56,655 nt of DNA from UBA1268 sp965662195 (GCA_965662195.1 CBFIHA010000013.1:1-56655); one strand, 5' to 3'; counted from the stretch's first letter, positions 42,736 to 51,773 are shown. Program-made: numbers and translations. Notes: generated by a model not told the origin, from the letters alone.

Positions 42736-43773
42736 TCAGCCCGCCGGCTGATCCCGCGTCACGCAGTGGACCGCGCCGCGGCCACGGATCAGCTCGAGGG
42801 CCGAAAAGGGCTCGATGGCCCGGTCGGGGAAGAGTTCGGCCAGCATCGCCACCGCCGCCGCGTCAGCGGCATGGTCGAAGGTCGGCAGGATGACCGCGCC
42901 ATTGAGCAGATAGAAGTTGAGATAGCTTGCCGGCAGCTGCACACCAGCAAAGCCGACCCGGGGTGGCAGGTTGAGCGGAATCACCTCGAGCTTACGGCCG
43001 CGGGCGTCGGTGAGCGTTTCGAGCAGCCGCAGGTTGGCCTCAAGCGGCGCATGGTTCGGGTCGCTCGTGTCGGGCTGCCGGGCGGCGACCACACGGCCCG
43101 GGGAGATAAATCGGGCCAGCTGGTCAATGTGGCCATCGGTGTCATCACCAGCCAGTTCACCCCCCACCCAGAGCACCTGCTCGATGCCGAGCGACTGCTG
43201 CAGCACCGTGGTCAGTTCGTCGCGACTGCGGCCCGGGTTGCGTCGCGGATCCTCGATGCAACGGTGGTTCACCAGCAGGGTGCCCGCGCCATCGGCCTCA
43301 ATCGCACCGCCCTCCAGGACCATGCCGGGACGAATGACATCGAGCCCCAGGTGCGTCGCCATCCGGCCGGCCACTGCGGCGTCGGCATCCCAGGGCGGAT
43401 ACTTGCCTCCCCAGGCGTTGAAGCCGAAGGCGACTGCCCGTGGTGGGCCAGCAGCCGGCGGCTGCAGAAAGACCGGCCCGGTATCTCGCAGCCACGAGTC
43501 GCTGGTGGGAATGTCGATCAGCTCGACGTTGGCGATTCCCTGCAGTCTCGCTTCGGCATCAGCAAGCACCGGCCCGGTGCCGATCACCCGCACCGGCTCG
43601 TAGCCAGCCAGCAGCCGCACCAGCCGCACAAACGCTGGCGGGATGTCCGCAAAGTCTCCCAGAAACGTCTGCCGCCGATGGGGCCAGGCCAGCCAGGTGG
43701 CGGCATGGGGCTCCCACTCAGCCGGCAGACGATAGCCGGCAGGTGGCTGCATGGCTGGCGTTTCGGCCTGCAT
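42736..43773 (-). CDS. aguA: Agmatine deiminase (agmatine iminohydrolase)
   Basis: This 345-aa cytoplasmic enzyme converts agmatine to N-carbamoylputrescine. The family pattern is clear: LPAEWEPHAATWLAWPHRR near the N-terminus, DSWLRDTGPVF, LEGGAIEADGAGTLL, and the C-terminal catalytic cysteine in GRGAVHCVTRDQP. The start at 43773 overlaps the stop of the upstream aguB as TGATG and has GGGGAGAGG as ribosome-binding site; an in-frame ATG 28 codons upstream lies inside aguB. With aguB it completes the agmatine-to-putrescine route. The source of agmatine (arginine decarboxylase) is not in the window. Confidence 0.92.
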   Translation of the reverse strand: MQAETPAMQPPAGYRLPAEWEPHAATWLAWPHRRQTFLGDFADIPPAFVRLVRLLAGYEPVRVIGTGPVLADAEARLQGIANVELIDIPTSDSWLRDTGPVFLQPPAAGPPRAVAFGFNAWGGKYPPWDADAAVAGRMATHLGLDVIRPGMVLEGGAIEADGAGTLLVNHRCIEDPRRNPGRSRDELTTVLQQSLGIEQVLWVGGELAGDDTDGHIDQLARFISPGRVVAARQPDTSDPNHAPLEANLRLLETLTDARGRKLEVIPLNLPPRVGFAGVQLPASYLNFYLLNGAVILPTFDHAADAAAVAMLAELFPDRAIEPFSALELIRGRGAVHCVTRDQPAG

Positions 43774-44651
43774 CAGGCCTCTCCCCAGCGGGCCAGCAGG
43801 CCACCGTAGGCGTCGATGCGGCGGTCCCGAAAGAAGGGCCAGCGGGTCCGTGACCATTCGATCCGGCCAAGGTCACAGTCACACACCAGCACCGCCGGTT
43901 CGTCGTGGCCGGTGACCGCCAGCCGCTGGCCGTTGGGCGCATAGACGACACTCGCCCCCCAGAACCGCAGTGGCCCCTCGCGGCCGGTCCGATTGACTGC
44001 CACCACGAAGACGCCGTTGGCGATGGCGTGGCTCTTGAGCATCGTGTCCCACGACTCGTACTGCTCAGCATGCAATTGCTCCTCACCGTCGAGCCAGCCG
44101 ATCGCGGTGGGATAGCAGAGCAGCTCGGCTCCGGCCAGCGCCGTCAGCCGGGCCGCCTCGGGATACCACTGATCCCAGCAGACCAGCGGCCCGACCCGCA
44201 GCCGGCTGGTCGGCACGCTGACAAAGCCGGTGTCACCCGGTGTGAAATAGAACTTCTCGTAATAGTGCGGGTCGTCAGGGATGTGCATCTTGCGATAGAC
44301 ACCAGCCAACGATCCATCGGCATCGAACACGACGGCCGTGTTGTGAAACAGCCCATGGCTCCGTCGTTCGAAGACGCTGCCGACGAGCACCACGCCCTGC
44401 TCTCGGGCGGCGGCGGCCAGCCGGTCGGTGAGTGGGCCGGGCACCTGCTCGGCCTCAGTGAAGCGTTCATGCTCCTCAGCCTGGCAGGGATACTCACCGG
44501 CGAAGAGTTCCTGCAGGCAGACGACATCGGCCCCCTGCCCCTTGGCCGCGGCGATGCCGGCGATTGCCTGGGCAATGTTGGCTTCGCGGTCGGCCGTGCA
44601 GGCTGACTGCACCAGCCCGAGGCGAATCGTCCGGCCAGCCGGCGGAGGCAT
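43773..44651 (-). CDS. aguB: N-carbamoylputrescine amidase
   Basis: This 292-aa member of the nitrilase superfamily hydrolyses N-carbamoylputrescine to putrescine, CO2 and ammonia. The catalytic triad is visible as E48 (VVCLQELFAGEY), K121 (VYRKMHIPDD) and C158 (LVCWDQWYPEAARL). HIPDDPHYYEKFYFTPGD is the substrate-region signature shared by AguB enzymes. The ATG overlaps the stop of glyA as TGATG, with AGGAAG upstream, and the stop overlaps aguA in the same way, so all three genes are translationally coupled. Confidence 0.93.
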   Translation of the reverse strand: MPPPAGRTIRLGLVQSACTADREANIAQAIAGIAAAKGQGADVVCLQELFAGEYPCQAEEHERFTEAEQVPGPLTDRLAAAAREQGVVLVGSVFERRSHGLFHNTAVVFDADGSLAGVYRKMHIPDDPHYYEKFYFTPGDTGFVSVPTSRLRVGPLVCWDQWYPEAARLTALAGAELLCYPTAIGWLDGEEQLHAEQYESWDTMLKSHAIANGVFVVAVNRTGREGPLRFWGASVVYAPNGQRLAVTGHDEPAVLVCDCDLGRIEWSRTRWPFFRDRRIDAYGGLLARWGEA

Positions 44652-45919
44652 CAGGCCACCACTTCCTGCTGCTCAATCAGCCGCGCTGCCGGCACCGGGA
44701 ACTGCTCGGCAAGCTCCGCCACCTCGCGGCGGGTGCTGGTGATCACCTGCTCGTCCTCAGGGGCCTTCAACACGCGCAGGATCCAGTCGGCCACCCGCCG
44801 CATCTCATCGGCTCCCATGCCGCGGGTGGTCAGCGCCGGGGTGCCCAACCGGATGCCGGAGGGATCGACCGGCTTTCGCTCGTCGTAAGGAATCATGTTC
44901 TTGTTGCAGGTGATGCCGCAGCGATCAAGGGCCTCTTCGGCCAGCTTGCCGCCCAGGCCCAGCGGGGTCACATCGACCAGCATCAGATGATTGTCGGTGC
45001 CGCCGCTGACCAGCTTCACACCACCCGCCGCCAGCCCCGCGGCCAGCGTCCGGGCATTATCGATGACCTGCTGGGCATAGGTTTTGAAGTCGGGCCGCAG
45101 GGCTTCCGCGAAGGCGACCGCCTTACCGGCAATCACGTGCATCAGCGGCCCGCCCTGGGTGCCGGGAAAGACCGACCGGTCGAGATCCTTCGCATGCTCG
45201 GCCCGGCACATGGCGATGCCGCCCCGCGGCCCCCGCAGGGTCTTGTGGGTTGTGCTGGTGACAAAGTCAGCCACCGGCACGGGGCTGTTGTGGATGCCAG
45301 CGGCGACCAGGCCGGCATAGTGGGCCATGTCGACCAGCAGTTTGGCGCCGACCTCGCGGGCGATCTCGGCAAAGCGGTCGTGGGGAATTTCGCGGGGGTA
45401 GGCACTGGCACCAGCCACGATCAGCTTGGGCTTGTGCTCACGGGCCAGGCTGGCGATCTGATCAAAGTCGAGCAGATGGTCATCCTGCCGCACGCCGTAG
45501 TGGACAAAGCGGTAGAGAATGCCCGAGCTGTTCAGCCGCATGCCGTGGGTGAGGTGCCCGCCGTGGGCCAGATCGAAGGCCAGCACGGTGTCACCCGGCT
45601 GGATGGCGGCAAGGTAGACCGCCGAGTTGGCCTGGCTGCCGGAATGCGGTTGGACATTGGCATGGTCGGCCCCAAAGAGTTGCTTGGCCCGATCGCGGGC
45701 CAGGTCCTCAACCTTGTCGACGAATTCGCAGCCGCCATAGTACCGGCGGCCGGGATAGCCCTCGGCATACTTGTTGGTCAGCACACTGCCCACCGCCTGC
45801 ATGACAGCGGGGCTGGTGAAGTTTTCGCTGGCGATCATCTCCAGGCCTTCGGCCTGACGAGCCTGCTCGTCGGCAATGGCCGACCAGATCTCAGAATCTT
45901 CCAGTTCGATAAAATTCAC
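44651..45919 (-). CDS. glyA: Serine hydroxymethyltransferase
   Basis: This 422-aa PLP enzyme interconverts serine and glycine with transfer of a one-carbon unit to tetrahydrofolate. Family features include MIASENFTSPAV, NVQPHSGSQANSAV and the PLP lysine K226 in TSTTHKTLRGPRGG. It starts with GTG at 45919, supported by a strong GAGGAGGTGA site a few bases upstream. The gene heads an operon with aguB and aguA. The coupling of one-carbon metabolism with putrescine synthesis is unusual to me. Confidence 0.96.
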   Translation of the reverse strand: MNFIELEDSEIWSAIADEQARQAEGLEMIASENFTSPAVMQAVGSVLTNKYAEGYPGRRYYGGCEFVDKVEDLARDRAKQLFGADHANVQPHSGSQANSAVYLAAIQPGDTVLAFDLAHGGHLTHGMRLNSSGILYRFVHYGVRQDDHLLDFDQIASLAREHKPKLIVAGASAYPREIPHDRFAEIAREVGAKLLVDMAHYAGLVAAGIHNSPVPVADFVTSTTHKTLRGPRGGIAMCRAEHAKDLDRSVFPGTQGGPLMHVIAGKAVAFAEALRPDFKTYAQQVIDNARTLAAGLAAGGVKLVSGGTDNHLMLVDVTPLGLGGKLAEEALDRCGITCNKNMIPYDERKPVDPSGIRLGTPALTTRGMGADEMRRVADWILRVLKAPEDEQVITSTRREVAELAEQFPVPAARLIEQQEVVA

Positions 45920-46025
45920 GCGTCACCTCCTCGGGCTGTGCTGGCGGCGGGCCGACGGCGACCGGCCTGGTCACCTCGGTCCTATTGTGCGGGGGTGGTG
46001 GGAAGGCGTCAACGAACCCAGCGAA

Positions 46026-47000
46026 TCAGGGCAGCTTCAGCGGCTCGGGCATGAAGGTCACGATCGGAATCAGGCACGAGGCCAGCCCGAGGGCCTGTCG
46101 CCAGGGGTCGAGTGGGCGATCCTCGTCCCGGATCGGCGGATGGTCGGCCCCCATGAAGGCGATGATCACCACCATCATCACCCAATGATAGCCACCAAAA
46201 GCAATGATGCCGGCAATCGCTGCCAGCAGCACCGACCGGGTGACCAGATGGGACCGCCGGCCGAACAGGGCGTGGCAGACATGCCCACCGTCAAGCTGGC
46301 TGATTGGAATCATGTTCAGCCCCGTCACCAGCAGGCCGACCCAGCCGGCCATCAGCAGGGCATTGGGGGCGAGCGTCTGCCCCGCGGCCAGGTCGGGCCT
46401 GATCACGGCCAGCAGCCACTGGCCGAGCAGCGGCAGGGCAAATGGGTTGACCGCATCCGGCACACCGCTGGCCATGCCGGCGGCCAGCACCGGCACCGCC
46501 ACCACCAGCCCCGCCAGGGGCCCGGCCAGGGCGATGTCGAACAACTGCCGACGATCGGCTCGCGAGCCTTCCATGCCGATCACCGCCCCCAGCGTGCCGG
46601 TCAGCATCACCGGCACCGGCAGGAAGAAGGGCAGCGTCGCCGGAATCCCATGCCGCCGGGCGGCCAAAAAGTGCCCCGCCTCGTGGGCGGTCAGAATGGC
46701 CATCACCGCCAGCATGTAGGTCAACCCGCGAAGCCAGTGTTGCCCGCTGTCGACCCAGAATGTGTCATCCAGCCCCAGCACCATCGGCTGCCAGCCGACT
46801 GTACCGGCGGCGAAGGTGGTCAGGCAGGTGCCGAGGTAAAGATAGACCTGTAGCCGCAGCCGGCCGGCGGGCGGCTGATTCGGCCGCTGCCGGGGCGGTT
46901 GCCAGCCGGGCGGCAGCCCGCTCGAGCCCAGCCGCTGAACCTCCCCGAGGTCGGCGAGGGGGGTGTGATCCGCGGCAGGACTGTCGGTGGAAGCTGTCAT
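46026..47000 (-). CDS. Site-2 protease family (M50) membrane metalloprotease
   Basis: This 324-aa polytopic membrane protein has a zinc site HEAGH (H106, E107, H110) in ILTAHEAGHFLAARRHG and the third ligand motif LDGGH in ISQLDGGHVCHALFG. The N-terminal about 50 residues are a Pro-rich cytoplasmic tail. The start at 47000 has GAGGAG five bases upstream; an ATG four codons earlier is less well placed. Site-2 proteases cleave membrane-bound regulators such as anti-sigma factors. No PDZ domain is visible. It is divergent from lysA. Confidence 0.9.
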   Translation of the reverse strand: MTASTDSPAADHTPLADLGEVQRLGSSGLPPGWQPPRQRPNQPPAGRLRLQVYLYLGTCLTTFAAGTVGWQPMVLGLDDTFWVDSGQHWLRGLTYMLAVMAILTAHEAGHFLAARRHGIPATLPFFLPVPVMLTGTLGAVIGMEGSRADRRQLFDIALAGPLAGLVVAVPVLAAGMASGVPDAVNPFALPLLGQWLLAVIRPDLAAGQTLAPNALLMAGWVGLLVTGLNMIPISQLDGGHVCHALFGRRSHLVTRSVLLAAIAGIIAFGGYHWVMMVVIIAFMGADHPPIRDEDRPLDPWRQALGLASCLIPIVTFMPEPLKLP

Positions 47001-47106
47001 GCGTCTCCTCAAGATAGCGGGTCACCGCCTTGGCAGGCTGGTAGACTGAGGGACAGAATTCATCCGCAACAGCATCCTCTTGCCAGCCCGCTCCACGCCT
47101 TCACCA

Positions 47107-48462
47107 ATGAACGCTCCCGAAACCGCCGATCTGCCCGGCTCCCCCACGAAAGCCCCCGCCGCAAGCCAGCCCCCCGGAATTCGTCGCCAGCTTGCCGGCG
47201 TCGACGTCCGCGAACTGGCCAAACGGCATGGGACGCCGCTGTATGTCTACGACGCGGCCGTCATCCGCCAGCGGTGCGGCGACCTGGCCGCCTGGGACAC
47301 GGTCCGGTTCGCCCAGAAGGCCTGCTCGAATCTGGCCGTGCTCGATCTGGTCCGCCGCGAGGGTGTGCTGGTCGATGCCGTCAGCCACGGCGAAATCGCC
47401 CGGGCGATCGCCGCCGGCTACCCCACCCAGGCCGAGCCGGCTGGTACCGACGGGCTGCCGCCGGCCCATCCGATCGTCTACACGGCCGACATCTTCGACC
47501 GCGAGAGCCTCGAAGCGGTCGTCAGCCACGGCCTCCACGTCAACTGTGGCTCCGCCGACATGCTTGAGCAGCTGGCCGCACGGGTACCGGGGGCCGACGT
47601 CACCCTCCGGATCAATCCCGGCTTCGGCCACGGCCACAGCCAGAAGACCAATACTGGCGGCGAGGGCTCGAAGCACGGCATCTGGCACGAGGAGGTGCCC
47701 GATGCCCTCCGCCGGGCCGAGTGGGCGGGACTGGCCGTGACCGGTCTGCACATGCACATCGGCAGCGGCACCGACCTGGCCCATCTGGCCAGCGTGGCTG
47801 ATTCGCTCGAAAAAACTGCCCGGGAAATCGGCCGATCACTCACCACCGTCAGCGCCGGCGGCGGCCTGCCGGTGCCCTACCGCCCCGACGAGACCAGGGC
47901 CAACCTGGCGGGCTATTTTCAGCTCTGGGATGCCACCCGCAAACGGCTAGAGGATGCCTTCGGCCATCGGATTCGCCTCGAGATCGAACCGGGCCGCTAC
48001 CTGACCGCCGAGGCGGGCACCCTCATCACCGAGGTCCGGGCGATCAAGCGGCAGGGCAGCAAAAAATACCTACTGGTCGATGCCGGCTTCCACACCCTCG
48101 CCCGGCCGGTGCTCTACGGGTCGTACCATCCGATGAGCCTCTGCCCGACCGCTGCCAGTGTGCCGGATACCCTTGAGGCCGTAGCCGTGGGGGGCCCGCT
48201 CTGTGAGTCGGGTGACATTTTCACCCAGGAAGAGGGCGGCTTCGTCGTTACCCGCGAGCTGCCGCCGGCTCGCGTCGGCGACCTGCTGCTGGTCGAGGTA
48301 GCCGGCGCCTACGGGTTCGTCATGGCCAGCAACTACAACTCCAAGCCGCTGCCCGCCGAGGTGCTGCTCGACGGCGGCGAGGCCCGACTGGTGCGGGCCC
48401 GGCAGACGGCCGAGGAACTGTTCCGTGGGGAATCGACAACCTGCCTGCCGGAAGCTGGGTAA
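47107..48462 (+). CDS. lysA: Diaminopimelate decarboxylase
   Basis: This 451-aa PLP enzyme of the fold-III (alanine racemase-like) type catalyses the last step of lysine synthesis, meso-diaminopimelate to lysine. K71 in VRFAQKACSNLAVLDLV is the PLP lysine in the context seen in the E. coli type of LysA. HMHIGSGTD, EPGRYLTAEAG and the active-site LCESGDIF are also present. The ATG at 47107 is chosen over a TTG at 47080; neither has a strong ribosome-binding site. The gene is divergent from the site-2 protease gene. Confidence 0.93.
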   Translation: MNAPETADLPGSPTKAPAASQPPGIRRQLAGVDVRELAKRHGTPLYVYDAAVIRQRCGDLAAWDTVRFAQKACSNLAVLDLVRREGVLVDAVSHGEIARAIAAGYPTQAEPAGTDGLPPAHPIVYTADIFDRESLEAVVSHGLHVNCGSADMLEQLAARVPGADVTLRINPGFGHGHSQKTNTGGEGSKHGIWHEEVPDALRRAEWAGLAVTGLHMHIGSGTDLAHLASVADSLEKTAREIGRSLTTVSAGGGLPVPYRPDETRANLAGYFQLWDATRKRLEDAFGHRIRLEIEPGRYLTAEAGTLITEVRAIKRQGSKKYLLVDAGFHTLARPVLYGSYHPMSLCPTAASVPDTLEAVAVGGPLCESGDIFTQEEGGFVVTRELPPARVGDLLLVEVAGAYGFVMASNYNSKPLPAEVLLDGGEARLVRARQTAEELFRGESTTCLPEAG

Positions 48463-48487
48463 CCCGGCAGCCCCGTGACGAATCGGT

Positions 48488-48516
48488 TTGGCCGGCCGAT
48501 TTTTCACGGCTATAGT
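48488..48516 (+). promoter_or_regulatory. Sigma-70-type promoter for the ferredoxin gene
   Basis: TTGGCC (48488-48493) and TATAGT (48511-48516) are separated by exactly 17 bases. The pair lies between the lysA stop (48462) and the ferredoxin ATG (48562). It closely resembles the promoter in front of dprA, which supports both calls. Confidence 0.6.
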
Positions 48517-48561
48517 GGTGGAAATTCAGGTCCGGCCCCCTCACCCACCGATACTGAGACC

Positions 48562-48954
48562 ATGGCAAAACAGGGACCCCGTAAAAAGCTGCCGAAAGAG
48601 CTGGCTGTCATCAACGCCGACAACTGCACCGGCTGCGAGTCGTGCCTGGAAGTCTGCCCCGTCGACTGCATTTTCAAGGTGCAGCAGTACGACCAGTTCC
48701 ACAATCTGCAGAGCTGGTGCGAAATCGACATCGAGCGGTGCGTCGGCTGCGAAGTTTGTGTGCATATTCCGGGCAAAAAGACGAATCCCTACGACCTCAA
48801 GGTCTGCCCCTGGGATGCGATCGAGATGGTGCCGACCGAGGAGGTCGCCGTCGCCGTCGCCCAAATGGGCGGTCCGCCGGAGTATGTGGAAGCCAACTGG
48901 GAACGGCTGGTCGATACTGCCCAGCACTTGGCTGAACTCAAGGCCGGCAGCTGA
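48562..48954 (+). CDS. 4Fe-4S dicluster ferredoxin
   Basis: This 130-aa electron-transfer protein has two 4Fe-4S sites: CTGCESCLEVCP, and CVGCEVCV followed after a 12-residue insertion by VCPWDAIEMV. The insertion between the third and fourth cysteines of the second site is longer than in classical bacterial 2[4Fe-4S] ferredoxins. The start at 48562 follows a good promoter; the frame is open 29 codons further upstream but that part overlaps the promoter. Redox partners are unknown. Confidence 0.9.
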   Translation: MAKQGPRKKLPKELAVINADNCTGCESCLEVCPVDCIFKVQQYDQFHNLQSWCEIDIERCVGCEVCVHIPGKKTNPYDLKVCPWDAIEMVPTEEVAVAVAQMGGPPEYVEANWERLVDTAQHLAELKAGS

Positions 48955-48999
48955 AGGGCAGCGGTTCTTGCCGCAGCCAGGCACCCTCGTACCAGCCGC

Positions 49000-49028
49000 T
49001 TGGCAGCCCCACCCCTCACAGGTATAGT
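49000..49028 (+). promoter_or_regulatory. Sigma-70-type promoter for dprA
   Basis: TTGGCA (49000-49005) and TATAGT (49023-49028) with a 17-base spacer. The ribosome-binding site TGGAGGT is at 49048-49054 and the ATG at 49061, giving a predicted leader of about 25 bases. Confidence 0.65.
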
Positions 49029-49060
49029 GAACGCAGTTTCACTCACCTGGAGGTTCGGGT

Positions 49061-50218
49061 ATGCCAGTCAGCGTCGACTTCTCCCCCGCTGTCGAGCCGG
49101 ATGAACATCAGCTACTAGGCCGGCTCCGGTTGGCCGCCGTCCCCGGCCTTGGCAGCCTCTTGCGGCGGCGGCTCCTGGCCCGGTTCGGCTCGCCGGAGGC
49201 GGTCTTTGCGGCCGACAGGCGAGAACTCACTGCCGTTGAAAAAGTGACGCCCAGGGCCGCTGCTGCCATCGCGGAGACTGCCGTCGCAGCGACCGCTGCC
49301 CAGTTGCTGGCTGACTGCCGGCGGCACCGGATCGACATTCTGCTGGAGGGCACGCCCGGCTATCCCCGCCTGCTGTCGCAGATCGACGACCCCCCCGACA
49401 TCTTGTTTCTGCGGGGCCGGCTCGAACCGACCGACGGCCTGGCGGTGGCGGTAGTCGGGGCCCGGCATGCCACGGCCGCGGGCAAGCGGGCGGCTGAATA
49501 CCTGGCCGGGGGTCTGGCCCGGGCTGGTTGCACCGTCGTCAGCGGACTGGCTCGGGGCATCGACGCCGCCGCCCACCGCGGGGCAATTGCCGCCGGCGGC
49601 CGCACCTTGGCCGTGCTGGGCAGCGGGCTGCTCGAGGTCTATCCGCCGGAGCACCGCGAACTGGCCCTTGAGGTCAGCGACCACGGGGCGGTCCTCAGTG
49701 AATGCCCGCCGTTTGCAACTCCACATGCCGGCGCCTTTCCGAAGCGGAACCGCATCGTCTCGGGCCTCTCGCTCGGCACCGTGGTCGTCCAGGCCTCTGC
49801 CCGGTCCGGAGCATTGATCACCGCCCGGCTGGCCGGCGAGCAGGGACGCGAGGTCTTTGCGGTACCCGGCCCAATTGACTGCCGGGTGTCGGCCGGCTGT
49901 CACCGGCTGATCCGGGACGGCGCCACCCTGGTGACAAACGTCGATGAAATCCTGGAGGAACTCGGCCCCCTGTTTGAAACGGTGACTGACTCGGCTGGCC
50001 GCGAGGTGCGGCATCCGGCCGAACTGCAACTGGACGAGCTTGAGCGGCAGGTCCTCGACGCCATCGACCGTACAGCCGACGGCGACCCGGCGGCCGACAT
50101 CGATGCGGTCGGTGAGGCAGCCAGTCTGGAACCGTCACGGCTGTTGGCGACGCTCGCCGCCCTTGAGATCCGGCGGCTCATCCGCCGCATCCCCGGCAAT
50201 CGGGTCGAACGGGTGTAG
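49061..50218 (+). CDS. dprA: DNA-processing protein DprA
   Basis: This 385-aa protein loads RecA onto incoming single-stranded DNA during natural transformation. It has an N-terminal helix-hairpin-helix/SAM-like region (VPGLGSLLRRRLLARFGSPE), the central Rossmann core with SGLARGIDAAAHRGA, LGSGLLEVYPPEHRELA and FPKRNRIVSGLS, and a C-terminal winged-helix part (about 320-380) ending IRRLIRRIPGNRVERV. Promoter and ribosome-binding site are clear. It is followed by a terminator and prfB. Confidence 0.95.
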   Translation: MPVSVDFSPAVEPDEHQLLGRLRLAAVPGLGSLLRRRLLARFGSPEAVFAADRRELTAVEKVTPRAAAAIAETAVAATAAQLLADCRRHRIDILLEGTPGYPRLLSQIDDPPDILFLRGRLEPTDGLAVAVVGARHATAAGKRAAEYLAGGLARAGCTVVSGLARGIDAAAHRGAIAAGGRTLAVLGSGLLEVYPPEHRELALEVSDHGAVLSECPPFATPHAGAFPKRNRIVSGLSLGTVVVQASARSGALITARLAGEQGREVFAVPGPIDCRVSAGCHRLIRDGATLVTNVDEILEELGPLFETVTDSAGREVRHPAELQLDELERQVLDAIDRTADGDPAADIDAVGEAASLEPSRLLATLAALEIRRLIRRIPGNRVERV

Positions 50219-50232
50219 TGATTCCGGTTGCT

Positions 50233-50264
50233 GGCCCGGGCTTCTGCCCAGGCCCCTTTTTCTT
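50233..50264 (+). terminator. Rho-independent terminator after dprA
   Basis: GGCCCGGGC (50233-50241), loop TTCT, GCCCAGGCC (50246-50254) with one mismatch, then CCTTTTTCTT. It lies 14 bases after the dprA stop and 30 bases before the prfB start. Confidence 0.7.
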
Positions 50265-50293
50265 CCGGGGGCACCGCCCGTAGAATCTGGACC

Positions 50294-51416
50294 ATGGATA
50301 CAACACTCTTTCATCGTGCAGACGAGATTCGCGGCCGGCTCCTCCAACTGCGAGACTCTCTTTGACTACGCTGGTCGCACGGCCGCGGCCGCTCGGCTTG
50401 AAGAGCGGATGGGTGGGGCCGACTTCTGGAACGACGGTGACAAGGCTCAGGCGACGGTTGCGGAACTGAAGCAGATCAACGCCGTCCTCAAGCCACTGGA
50501 TGAAACGATCTCGGCGGCGGCTGACCTGGAAGCCCTCAGTGAACTGGTCCGCGAGGATGAGTCGCTCGAAGCAGAGTTCCTGGCCGAGGTTGAGCGGGTT
50601 GAGAAGCTTGTCGATCAGCTCGAATTGACCTCGCTGCTTTCGGGCCCCCATGATGCCTGCGATGCACTCATCTCAATTCATGCCCGGGACGGTGGCACCG
50701 ACGCCAACGACTGGGCCGAGATGCTGCTGCGGATGTACTCTGCCTGGGCGAACAAGCGGGACCTCAACGTTGAACTGCTCGATCGGCAGGACGACGACGT
50801 GGCCGGCATTCAGAATGCGACCATCGCCATCCGGGGTCCCTGGGCCTACGGCCACCTTCGCGGCGAGATGGGCATTCACCGGCTGGTGCGGATCAGCCCG
50901 TTCAATGCCGAGGGCAAGCGGCAGACCAGTTTCGCTGCGGTCGATGTCTCGCCCGAAATCAGTGATGATGACCCCGACATCGAAATCCGGGACGAGGACA
51001 TCCGCGAAGATGTCTTCCGGGCCAGCGGGGCCGGGGGCCAGCATGTCAACAAGACCTCCAGTGCCATCCGGCTGACCCACTTCCCCTCGGGCATTGTCGT
51101 GCAGTGCCAGAGCGAACGCAGCCAGCACAAGAACCGGGCCACGGCAATCAAGATGCTGCGGTCCCGGCTGGCCCGGCAGGAAGAGGAAAAACGCGAGGCC
51201 GAGCAGTTGGCAAAATACAAACTCCAGCCCAAAACCGGCTTTGGCTCCCAGATTCGCAACTATTTTCTGCATCCCGACCAGCGGGTGAAGGACCAGCGAA
51301 CCGGCCACTACGTCGGTAATTTCCAGAGCGTCCTCGACGGAAACCTGGACGGATTCCTCGACGCCTACCTGCGGTGGAAGGCCTCCGACGCCGCCCCAGT
51401 GGCGGTGGACGAGTAA
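50294..51416 (+). CDS. prfB: Peptide chain release factor 2, with programmed +1 frameshift
   Basis: The 373-aa RF2 is encoded in two frames. Frame one runs from ATG 50294 for 23 codons (MDTTLFHRADEIRGRLLQLR...) to an in-frame TGA at 50363-50365 in the context CTT-TGA-C, the classical RF2 slippery site. After a +1 shift, reading continues at GAC (50364) as DYAGRTAAAARLEERMGG to the stop at 51416. The stop-codon recognition tripeptide SPF is in RISPFNAEGK, and GGQ in GAGGQHVNKTS. RF2 recognises TGA, so low RF2 promotes its own synthesis. A Shine-Dalgarno-like stimulator upstream of the slip site is not obvious here. Confidence 0.95.
50357..50366 (+). promoter_or_regulatory. prfB programmed frameshift site
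   Basis: CTT (50360-50362) then TGA (50363-50365) then C. The in-frame ATG at 50294 leads to this TGA, and the conserved RF2 body continues only in the +1 frame. This is the autoregulatory slip site known from most bacterial prfB genes. Confidence 0.92.
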
Positions 51417-51495
51417 GCAAAGCAACTGGCTGGACGTTTTTTCCCTGGCAGGATAGAGTTCGTCCCAGCCAATCACCGTTTTCCACAGGAACCCC

Positions 51496-51717
51496 ATGGC
51501 GGAAAAAGAACAGGCTCTCGAAGTCGAGGGCGTCGTCACCCAAGCCCTAGCCAACACGAGGTTTCGGGTGCAGATCCAGGGCGGACACATCGTCAACGCC
51601 CATGTTGCTGGGAAAATGCGGAAAAATTTCATCCGCATCGTCCCGGGAGATAAGGTCCGGATTGAGCTCTCTCCGTACGACCTTACCAAAGGCCGGATCA
51701 CCTTCCGCGAGCGTTGA
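51496..51717 (+). CDS. infA: Translation initiation factor IF-1
   Basis: This 73-aa S1/OB-fold protein binds the ribosomal A site during initiation. The IF-1 pattern is complete: EVEGVVTQALANTRFRVQI, VNAHVAGKMRKNFIRIVPGD, and the C-terminal SPYDLTKGRITFRER. AGGA is five bases before the ATG. It lies 80 bases downstream of prfB; an imperfect inverted repeat TGGCTGGACG / CGTCCCAGCCA between them may separate the transcripts. Confidence 0.96.
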   Translation: MAEKEQALEVEGVVTQALANTRFRVQIQGGHIVNAHVAGKMRKNFIRIVPGDKVRIELSPYDLTKGRITFRER

Positions 51718-51773
51718 AACGACGGACCGAGAAGGTCCTTGGGCTGCCCGCGGTAACCGTGCCGGACAGCAGA

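Noticed and set aside
42718..46054. Long plus-strand frames antisense to aguA, aguB and glyA (42718-43809, 44564-46054)
   Set aside because: The opposite strand encodes unmistakable conserved enzymes; these are chance mirror frames.
50040..50363. N-terminal extension of prfB into dprA in the downstream frame
   Set aside because: The frame is open by chance; RF2 homology before the slip site lies in the other frame from ATG 50294, as expected for programmed frameshifting.
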